Shown one piece after another: positions 1 through 5,610 of a DNA stretch of 7,492 nucleotides (positions are counted from its first letter, which is position 1; every line of letters begins with the position of its first letter). The notes below the pieces were generated by a model. It was not told the origin of the DNA. It saw only the letters and a list, made by a program, of their open reading frames with translations, and did no database searches. Source of the DNA: an uncultured Mycoplasmatota bacterium. Its GTDB lineage: Bacteria > Bacillota_I > Bacilli_A > RF39 > UBA660. Made by a program: the position numbers and the translations under genes. The stretch lies in contig CAMMBX010000055.1 in the NCBI GenBank assembly GCA_946494345.1, positions 1-7,492 on the forward strand, given 5' to 3'.

Positions 1-76
1 TTACCAATAAAATATTTTGCAAAAGCAGTATTCTCTTCTCCTAAACCAAAGTCTCCTCCTTTTTTATATCATTCAT
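1..76 (-). CDS. Cupin-domain protein, N-terminal 25 residues only (partial)
   Basis: The start of a gene that continues past the left edge. ATG at 76-74 shares one base with the TAA of the preceding gene (TAATG), and AGGAG lies 10 nt upstream inside that gene, so translation is probably coupled. The visible protein begins MNDIKKGGDFGLGEENTAFA and continues KYFIG. A Lys/Gly-rich start followed by G-E-x-N-x-A-F-A-K-Y-F-I-G is typical of the small cupins that follow flavodoxin and carboxymuconolactone-decarboxylase genes in Firmicutes and Bacteroidota; that family match is from memory. The metal-binding cupin histidines would lie outside the window, so activity cannot be judged. As the third gene of the operon it probably acts with its neighbours in a redox or electrophile stress response. 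The family call is fairly likely; the substrate is unknown. Confidence 0.68.
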
Positions 77-738
77 TATTTATCTTCTCCTTTCTCAGTT
101 ATATTTTTAATTAAATTAATTGTATTTAAACTTCTAGGAAAACCTAGATATGGAACTAAATTCTTTACTACTTCAACTAACAACTCTTTACTATTTCCTA
201 ATGCCAAATTAGCATATATATGAGATGAAAGTTGAGGTACTACATCTTGGAATGATGCTAGAGTTGCAAAAGTAATTAGTTCTCTTTCTTTATAACTTAA
301 ATACTTTCTAGTATAAAAGTCTCCAAAACAATAACTTGCTAGATAATCCCAGATAAATTTAAAATCTTCACTTTCATTATTTCTTGACTTATCTATATTT
401 TCTTTACCAAAAAGATTATACTGTGTTTCTAATCCTTTAGAGTATCTATTATCATTATTAGTAGTAGATGCCTCTTCTGTTTTACCTAAAACTTCTTCTG
501 TTATCACAAAAAATGGATAAACTTTACCAAACCCTAGATATGGAACAGTCTGATATACTGCTTCTTTCAAAGACTCTTTATCTACATGATTTACCGCTTC
601 AATTAACTTATCTTTAAAAATTTCTTTACTATCAGTAGATATTAAAGCTGGTAATAAAGTAAGATACTTGCTTCTATCATCTATATTAGTTTTAATATCA
701 TTATTTATAAAATTATTAACAATATAATCTACCTCCAC
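76..738 (-). CDS. Carboxymuconolactone decarboxylase (CMD)-family protein, two CMD-like halves
   Basis: 220 residues. The C-terminal half (about 125-210) is a clear CMD domain: LSYKERELITFATLASF at 147-163, then PQLSSHIYANLALGN at 168-182 with His173, then VPYLGFPRSLNTI at 195-207. The N-terminal half (about 20-80) repeats the fold more weakly and has its own VPYLGFGKVYPF at 65-76, so this is the duplicated form of about 220 residues. There is no CxxC pair (the only Cys is 137), so an AhpD-like thiol peroxidase is unlikely. Homologues are usually annotated as CMD family with unproven substrates. The start is GTG at 738-736, overlapping the flavodoxin TAG, with AGGAGG 10 nt upstream; an in-frame TAA just before the GTG excludes a longer protein. 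It sits in a flavodoxin-CMD-cupin operon behind a MerR-type promoter, so a role in electrophile or redox stress is inferred. Confidence 0.87.
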   Translation of the reverse strand: MEVDYIVNNFINNDIKTNIDDRSKYLTLLPALISTDSKEIFKDKLIEAVNHVDKESLKEAVYQTVPYLGFGKVYPFFVITEEVLGKTEEASTTNNDNRYSKGLETQYNLFGKENIDKSRNNESEDFKFIWDYLASYCFGDFYTRKYLSYKERELITFATLASFQDVVPQLSSHIYANLALGNSKELLVEVVKNLVPYLGFPRSLNTINLIKNITEKGEDK

Positions 739-1218
739 TATTTATTAGCCTCCTCTATAAATTTATCAATAACACTTCTATCTGTTACTAACTTATCTTC
801 ATCAAACTTTAATACTAACTCATTAGTAACATTAGAACAGTACTTCTTAATATCATCAATAGTATGACCTAACCATCCTCCATTAGTAACTATCGGCATA
901 ATAGTTTTATCTTTTAAATCATACTTTTCTAAGAATGTATGAACAACAGGTGCATATGTATAACCACTGTTTAACTTAAACAGGAGTTGCCAAAATAATA
1001 GTATCATAGCTATCTAAATTAATATCAATATCTTCTATTTCTCTTAAAGTATTACTATTAACCTCATCTTGTCCTAAATCTACTACTTCATCATAATCAG
1101 TAGAATAAGGAGTTTTAGGTTTAATTTCATAAACATCTGCACTAACTTTTTCTTTTATCATATCAACAATAGTTTTAGTATTACCAGAATACGAATAATA
1201 AACAATCGCTTTCTTCAT
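738..1218 (-). pseudogene. Flavodoxin, frameshifted
   Basis: Two frames together encode one short-chain flavodoxin of about 160 residues. The first, 1218-976, begins MKKAIVYYSYSGNTKTIVDM, with the FMN phosphate loop S-Y-S-G-N-T-K-T at 9-16, and ends ...YDTIILATPV then TAA. The second frame holds the rest: SGYTYAPVVHTFLEKYDL, then VTNGGWLGHTIDDIKKY, and ends at TAG 740-738. In intact relatives ATPV is normally followed by Trp and then the Y-x-A-P-P/V-V-x-T-F-L helix, so the break is inside the FMN-binding Trp loop. At the junction is a 17-bp perfect palindrome (967-983) that replaces the expected Trp codon region. The second frame's first ATG (1007-1005) lies in the overlap and has no ribosome binding site, so it is not a separate gene. 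The start has AGAAGG 7 nt upstream. The product would be truncated at 80 residues and inactive, unless the lesion is a sequence error or is bypassed. Confidence 0.85.
749..754 (-). promoter_or_regulatory. Ribosome binding site that decides the GTG start of the CMD gene
   Basis: AGGAGG on the minus strand lies within the last codons of the flavodoxin gene, 10 nt before GTG 738-736. The in-frame codons before the GTG are ATA and TAA, so no upstream start is possible. A second GGAGG lies immediately after the GTG, but no ATG, GTG or TTG follows it in frame at a suitable distance. Confidence 0.6.
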
Positions 1219-1244
1219 AAATATACCTTCTTTCTTACAAGATA

Positions 1245-1275
1245 ATTTTACTACTTAGACTTAACTCCAAGTCAA
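1245..1275 (-). promoter_or_regulatory. MerR-type promoter with 20-bp operator, driving flavodoxin-CMD-cupin
   Basis: On the minus strand a -35 box TTGACT (1275-1270) and a -10 box TAAAAT (1250-1245) are 19 bp apart, longer than the usual 17. ACTTGGAGTTAAGTCTAAGT (1272-1253) lies across the spacer and is an imperfect palindrome, matching its own reverse complement at 16 of 20 positions. A long spacer with a dyad between the boxes is the classic layout for MerR-family activators, which twist the DNA to realign the boxes. From memory, the half-site ACTTGGAGT is typical of MerR regulators controlling reductase and flavodoxin genes in Firmicutes. No merR gene is in the window, so the regulator must be encoded elsewhere. 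The flavodoxin ATG lies about 27 bp after the -10. Confidence 0.75.
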
Positions 1276-1282
1276 GAGTAAA

Positions 1283-1594
1283 TTACTTAGTTTCTTTATC
1301 TATCCAATCTAAATAATCTTTACTTGGACTAGTTAAAGGAAATACAGCATATTCAAACACTTCATAACTATGAATTTCTTTAATTACTTCATAGACTTCA
1401 TTAACTAAAGACTCTTTAGTCTTCATAAAAACCAAGTACTCATTATCGCTTTCAAGCTCTCCTTTATAATTTCAAGAACTATTACTAGTTATTACCTGTA
1501 AACTTGCCACTAACTTTTCCTTTAAAAGTCTTATCTTTGTTAATTTTACTTCTTCTTCATTGTTAAATGCTACTTCTATCATTACATATCTCAT
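1283..1594 (-). pseudogene. cutA: CutA-like (CutA1 family) protein with in-frame TGA at codon 41
   Basis: ATG 1594-1592 has AAGGTGAT just upstream and opens a 103-codon frame ending TAA 1285-1283, broken once by TGA at 1474-1472 (codon 41). The frame has the CutA1 pattern: MRYVMIEVAFNNEEE, then LLKEKLVASLQVITSNSS, the TGA, then NYKGELESDNEYLVFMKTK, then EVIKEIHSYEVFEYAVFPL and SKDYLDWIDKETK. Both length and pattern (x-Y-K-G-E-x-E, E-Y-L-x-x-x-K-T, I-H-x-Y-E-V, D-Y-L-x-W-I) match this trimeric, ferredoxin-like-fold family, long linked to copper tolerance although its cellular role is unsettled. Relatives commonly carry Trp about where the TGA lies, so one TGG-to-TGA change is the simplest explanation. 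All other Trp codons in this window, including one later in this frame, are TGG, which argues against recoding. A TATAAT-like box lies at 1618-1613 without a good -35. Confidence 0.75.
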
Positions 1595-1636
1595 CTTATC
1601 ACCTTCAAATATATTATATAAAATTTTATGAAATTT

Positions 1637-1683
1637 AAAAAGATGCTAAACAGTTTTCTTATAAACTAAACAAGCATCTTTTT
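1637..1683 (-). terminator. Intrinsic terminator overlapping the 3' end of the DUF3419-like gene
   Basis: On the minus strand AAAAAGATGCT (1683-1673) and AGCATCTTTTT (1647-1637) form an 11-bp perfect stem whose 3' arm ends in five Ts. An inner AGTTT/AAACT stem can extend it. The gene's TAG (1648-1646) lies at the base of the 3' arm and about the last 12 codons are in the hairpin. The sequence is symmetrical enough to work on the plus strand too, but no converging plus-strand gene is seen. Confidence 0.8.
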
Positions 1684-2650
1684 CTTTCTTTGGATCAGTA
1701 TTAGTATATGGATCTTCATAATAATTAATAGATTTAAAATAATAATAGTTAAATTCATCCAAAGGAAATACCTCATCTCTTATCTCTTTATTAAATATAC
1801 CATTGGAATAGCAATCATCAAGTATTGTATAAATATATCCTATAATAATTATTCCATTAGCATTAAGATTATCTTTAAATGACATTACATAATTTTTAAA
1901 GGCTTCTAGTGGTAATTTTCTTTGTAAATAATCAGTCTCACAAATTGTATTTTTTAAAAACATAGAAGAAGCATACTGAATTATATTAGAAAAATACATT
2001 AAATCATATTTTTTGTCCAATACTAGTTCTTTAATATCCTTATTTATAAAAGTTATTTTAATATTTTTAGACATTTCTTTAAGTTTTCCAAAGTTATCAT
2101 CATCTAAGTATGCTATAGTATGTTCTAAAGTATCTCTAAAATATTCATCACTAGTGAATAATTTAGCACCTTCTCTAATAGATGAAAATTTATGTTTACT
2201 ATATAGATTAGCCCAAAACTTATAATTATTTTCCTTTAAATAAGGTGCAATTTTATCAAATATTCTTATATCAAAAGGCTTTATTAAACGATTTTGAAAT
2301 ATAGTATAATTATCAGTACCACGATAACAAAAATAATCTAAATATTCTTCTTTAGTTAGATTAGCATCAAGTGCTGCTTTTTTTAGATGAAATAGATATT
2401 CCGTTAAAGGGTTAATATCAAAAGTAGTAACACTTTTAGCTCCTCTTAAATACATATCAAAAACTTGATCAGATGAACCTAAAACACTAAGACAATCTTT
2501 ATCTTTAAAACTAAAATGACTAAACATTCCATTAATATTTTCTGTAGTAAATGGATATATCATATCAAAGATATTATCATTTTCTCTAAAGAATGATGGC
2601 ATCTTTATCAAATAATTAGCTCTTTTTATATCATCTTTTATTTTAGACAT
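1646..2650 (-). CDS. SAM-dependent transferase-like protein resembling DUF3419/BtaA
   Basis: 334 residues; function not established. Residues 53-71 (CLSVLGSSDQVFDMYLRGA) followed by FDINP at 77-81 and LKKAAL at 89-94 look like Rossmann motifs I and II of a SAM-binding protein. The order G-S/A-x-D-x-V-x-x-Y-L-x-x-G then D-x-N-P then L-K-x-A-A recalls DUF3419/BtaA, which uses the aminocarboxypropyl group of SAM in betaine-lipid synthesis. YDLMYFSNIIQYAS at 215-228 would be the motif IV region, and NGIIIIGYIY at 265-274 a late beta strand. That resemblance is from memory and covers only the SAM-binding core, so an ordinary methyltransferase is an alternative. ATG 2650-2648 has GGAGTT 6 nt upstream. 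The gene stands alone, with its own promoter and a terminator covering its last codons. No membrane segment or signal peptide is evident. Confidence 0.62.
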   Translation of the reverse strand: MSKIKDDIKRANYLIKMPSFFRENDNIFDMIYPFTTENINGMFSHFSFKDKDCLSVLGSSDQVFDMYLRGAKSVTTFDINPLTEYLFHLKKAALDANLTKEEYLDYFCYRGTDNYTIFQNRLIKPFDIRIFDKIAPYLKENNYKFWANLYSKHKFSSIREGAKLFTSDEYFRDTLEHTIAYLDDDNFGKLKEMSKNIKITFINKDIKELVLDKKYDLMYFSNIIQYASSMFLKNTICETDYLQRKLPLEAFKNYVMSFKDNLNANGIIIIGYIYTILDDCYSNGIFNKEIRDEVFPLDEFNYYYFKSINYYEDPYTNTDPKKEKDACLVYKKTV

Positions 2651-2671
2651 ATAATCAACTCCGTGCTAGTT

Positions 2672-2700
2672 ATAATATCACCAATGTATCTAAAAGTAAA
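2672..2700 (-). promoter_or_regulatory. Sigma-A-type promoter of the DUF3419-like gene
   Basis: On the minus strand TTTACT (2700-2695) and TATTAT (2677-2672) are exactly 17 bp apart, about 20 bp before the ribosome binding site GGAGTT and the ATG at 2650. Both boxes are near consensus. No operator is obvious. Confidence 0.6.
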
Positions 2701-2755
2701 GTGCCATAAATAATTATATTTTTACATTTTTTACCAGTTAATAGAAAAGGGAAAA

Positions 2756-2923
2756 CTAGTCTTGAAAATGTCCACATCTAGCTTTCTCTTCATAACATAT
2801 ATTCAATAAATCTAAGTCTTTTATAATATTTTTAGGAGTACATTCTAAATATAATGACCCTTCTGGTTCAATATAACCTTTATCACTATCTAGATCAATA
2901 GCATAACTAATAACAGCCTTTCC
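2756..2923 (-). pseudogene. Unidentified 55-codon open frame without a start, probable gene remnant
   Basis: In the stretch between res and the DUF3419-like gene, one minus-strand frame is open for 55 codons to TAG 2758-2756. It starts GKAVISYAIDLDSDKGYIEP, continues EGSLYLECTPKNIIKDLDLL and ends NICYEEKARCGHFQD. The balanced, charged composition and internal Cys/Gly/His/Pro look like real protein rather than AT-rich noise. No usable in-frame start exists: a TAA lies directly upstream (2926-2924), and ATG, GTG and TTG are absent until a TTG about 15 codons from the end. AAGGAAAGG sits just before an ATT codon, so an ATT start is conceivable but rare. I read it as the C-terminal end of a gene whose front was lost. 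I do not recognise the family. Confidence 0.4.
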
Positions 2924-2930
2924 TTATATA

Positions 2931-2965
2931 TAAAAAAGTAATACAATTTAAAATCATATTACTTT
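2931..2965 (-). terminator. Intrinsic terminator of the mod-res operon, spanning the res stop codon
   Basis: On the minus strand AAAGTAATA (2965-2957) and TATTACTTT (2943-2935) form a perfect 9-bp stem around a 13-nt loop that contains the TGA stop (2956-2954), followed by more Ts (2934-2932). The stem is AT-rich, so strength is uncertain, but position and T-tract fit a terminator. Confidence 0.65.
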
Positions 2966-5608
2966 ATATTGATCTACTAAATACTTAAAGGTAGAATTAT
3001 CTCTTATTTTACTAGCAGGAATCAAAACATACTGCCACTTTTTAATATTAATAGATTCTGCAAATTTAGATACTGTCTCACAATAATGAGTTGCTACATT
3101 CTTCTTAGCAATAACATCTTCATCATTTAATTTATTATCAGCTTTAACTTCAACTAAGTACACTACATCTCTTGTTTCAACAACAAAATCAGGCTCATAA
3201 CGTTTTCCATTACTATAAGTAATATTAAACTCATTTGGATTAGGCCTTAACCAAGTACAAACAAAATCATCTTCTCTTTCTAACTGCCTTGCTAACATAA
3301 GTTCAAGTTCGCTATCAAACTTAGCAGAACTAAAAACTCCCCTTTTTATTCCTGTAAATAATACTGATGTTATTTTACCATCCTTTTTAGCATCAAAAGA
3401 ATCAAAAATATTTTTTTCAACACTATAACTATAATTAGATTGTAAATTAAATCTTCTTTTAACAAATACTTTTTCTTTTAAAAGTCCCTCATCTCTAACA
3501 AAATGTTTTAACATCTGAGCATATATTTCATTAGCAAGTTCTTTTTTATACATCATTACAATATTTTTCATTTGTTCTAACCCATATTTTTGTTCAAAAT
3601 AATCTACTAATTGACTAATAAGCTTAAATAATAATTTAGACGTTTTATTATAATCAATTTCTGCCTTTTTCCTAAGTTCTTCTACAATTGTCTTTTTAGG
3701 ATTATCAGCAGCATAATTAATATATTCACTATTTATTTTTTCTTCATCTAAAGAGTCTAACATATTTCTCATTAATATTTCATTTTTTATTGGTTGTTGA
3801 TTAAATTGAGACAAATCTAAGTCAAAATCATCAAAATAATATTCTCCATCTTCTCTTTCTGTTTTTATTCTTGGTATTATAATAAACTTTTCTAATACTT
3901 TCTTATAAATTAGATCAATACGTTTATCCATCCAAGCATCAGTAAAGTTCATATTTGTATCATATATTTTACCAAGATCTTCATCTTTTTTTATCTCACC
4001 TTTAATATCATTTTTAATCTTTGTTTTACCTTCAGCCGTTATCTTATTACCTTCATTACTATAAGTATAGTTTTCAACATTCTTATCTAGCAAATCACTA
4101 ATTTTATTAGCAAATTTATTTTTAGTATTTTCATCATCTGCCATAAGATCATGACTAAATTCTTCATCTATAGGAAATGTTAGACTAATTTGCGTATTTA
4201 TTATCTTTTCACTTTCTAGTTCTTCTGCTTTTATAATATTACCCTTATTAAAAATAGAATCTCCTCTTTGTGCTTCTTCAATAATTTCTTTAAACTTATC
4301 ATGAGCAGTTAACATTAATGAATCTATCTCTTTATCACCTGTTCTCTCACCATATGGCAGTCTTAAACCTCTACCAACCATTTGTTCCCGTAATATTTTT
4401 GAACTTGCTGTTCTTAAAGGAACAATCGTATAAAGATTATTTACATCCCAACCTTCTTTTAGCATATTAACATGTATTACTATTTCTATAGGATTATCAA
4501 CTTTCTCTACATCAAGAAGTAATTTTGTATTTCTTTCTGATTCTATACCAGATAACTTTGAATTTATAGTAATTGTTTTAAACTTATAAGCACCTTTTTG
4601 AAAATCATCGGATTTAATATATTTTTCAATTTTAGAAGCATGTTCTGTATCCTTACATACAACTAACATAAAAGGTTTAACTAAAGGTTTCTTTTTCGTC
4701 CTAGAATAATGTTCAAGTCTTTCTTTAATTAACTTATGACATAATATACCATCGTTTAACATCAAACGATCTAACTCATCATCTCCAAAGTTATAAAAAT
4801 CTATATCAGTTCTTGTAACAGCGAAAGGGACTCTAGTGTATCCATCTCTTATCGCTGCTGACAATGGATATTCATATACAACATTCTTAAACGGAATTTG
4901 TTTTCCTTTTACATTTACAATAGGAGTTGCTGTTAACTCAAGTCCTAAAATAGGTTTTAAATTATTTATAGTTTCCATTCCCTTATCAGCTCTATAATGA
5001 TGAGACTCATCCATTATAATAACTAAATCTTTCATCGCTGCTAATTTATCATAAAAAGACATTCCTAAAAATTCATTAAAAGCCTTCATTTTAGTATTTT
5101 CTTTATCAAATTTACTGATATTATAAACATATATTGTTATATCAGTTTCAAAAAAAGAAACATTCCTATTAGCATAATCATCATTAGAAACAACTTTAGG
5201 AGGATTATTAAAGCATCCTAACCCCTTAAAAACATATTTAGCACTATCAGGATTTCCTAAATCCATTCTTAATTTATCATAAATTGTAGTACTAGGTGCC
5301 ACTACTAAAAAGTTTTTAATTCCATAATTTGTATATAAGTAAGTTATAAAAGCACCCATCAATCTTGTTTTTCCAACCGCTGTCGCTAAGGCAAAAGTTA
5401 ATGATATGAAGTTTCTTTCAAAATCAGTACATATAGGATAATTATCATTTACAATTTTCAATACATCAGTAATATCATTATTATTCATTAAATCAGTTTT
5501 ATTTATTATATCCTCAAGAATTTTTAAAGACTTCTCTTGAGGTTTTCTTAATGACATTACACCAGATATATAATCAGTTGTATAACGCATATAATTCATA
5601 TTTTCCAT
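2954..5608 (-). CDS. res: Type III restriction enzyme, Res subunit (SF2 helicase plus nuclease)
   Basis: 884 residues, near the usual size for Type III Res. Res works only in complex with Mod: it uses ATP to move or switch state along DNA and cuts unmodified DNA some 25 bp from the recognition site. The SF2 motor motifs are complete and in order: Walker A A-T-A-V-G-K-T at 75-81, motif II D-E-S-H at 200-203, motif III T-A-T-P at 226-229, motif V region NMLKEGWDVNNL at 381-392, and motif VI Q-M-V-G-R-G-L-R at 409-416. The C-terminal nuclease is also intact: FDSELELML at 764-772, then PD at 806-807 and E-V-K at 820-822, the PD-(D/E)XK signature. Residues 450-720 are less conserved linker and Mod-contact region. 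ATG 5608-5606 comes 2 nt after the mod TAG, with AGGAGG 7 nt upstream. The gene ends in TGA, with TAA two codons later, inside a terminator hairpin. Confidence 0.95.
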   Translation of the reverse strand: MENMNYMRYTTDYISGVMSLRKPQEKSLKILEDIINKTDLMNNNDITDVLKIVNDNYPICTDFERNFISLTFALATAVGKTRLMGAFITYLYTNYGIKNFLVVAPSTTIYDKLRMDLGNPDSAKYVFKGLGCFNNPPKVVSNDDYANRNVSFFETDITIYVYNISKFDKENTKMKAFNEFLGMSFYDKLAAMKDLVIIMDESHHYRADKGMETINNLKPILGLELTATPIVNVKGKQIPFKNVVYEYPLSAAIRDGYTRVPFAVTRTDIDFYNFGDDELDRLMLNDGILCHKLIKERLEHYSRTKKKPLVKPFMLVVCKDTEHASKIEKYIKSDDFQKGAYKFKTITINSKLSGIESERNTKLLLDVEKVDNPIEIVIHVNMLKEGWDVNNLYTIVPLRTASSKILREQMVGRGLRLPYGERTGDKEIDSLMLTAHDKFKEIIEEAQRGDSIFNKGNIIKAEELESEKIINTQISLTFPIDEEFSHDLMADDENTKNKFANKISDLLDKNVENYTYSNEGNKITAEGKTKIKNDIKGEIKKDEDLGKIYDTNMNFTDAWMDKRIDLIYKKVLEKFIIIPRIKTEREDGEYYFDDFDLDLSQFNQQPIKNEILMRNMLDSLDEEKINSEYINYAADNPKKTIVEELRKKAEIDYNKTSKLLFKLISQLVDYFEQKYGLEQMKNIVMMYKKELANEIYAQMLKHFVRDEGLLKEKVFVKRRFNLQSNYSYSVEKNIFDSFDAKKDGKITSVLFTGIKRGVFSSAKFDSELELMLARQLEREDDFVCTWLRPNPNEFNITYSNGKRYEPDFVVETRDVVYLVEVKADNKLNDEDVIAKKNVATHYCETVSKFAESINIKKWQYVLIPASKIRDNSTFKYLVDQYKVI

Positions 5609-5610
5609 AA

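Noticed and set aside
17..223. Plus-strand 68-codon frame opposite the CMD gene
   Set aside because: Antisense to a well-supported gene, low-complexity hydrophobic protein, no ribosome binding site.
738..1007. Separate 89-residue gene starting at ATG 1007
   Set aside because: Its first 13 or so residues are an out-of-frame reading of the flavodoxin, it has no ribosome binding site, and the rest is clearly the flavodoxin C-terminal half.
1281..1291. AGTAAATTACT palindrome at the end of cutA as a terminator
   Set aside because: Only 5 bp per arm, all AT-rich apart from the end pairs, with no loop or T-tract.
1613..1618. TATAAT as the cutA promoter
   Set aside because: There is no acceptable -35 at 16-18 bp (only terminator T-tract), and the start point would leave almost no room before the ribosome binding site.
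2013..2225. Plus-strand 70-codon frame opposite the DUF3419-like gene
   Set aside because: A shadow of the real minus-strand frame, Ser/Leu-rich as expected for AT-rich antisense, no start signal.
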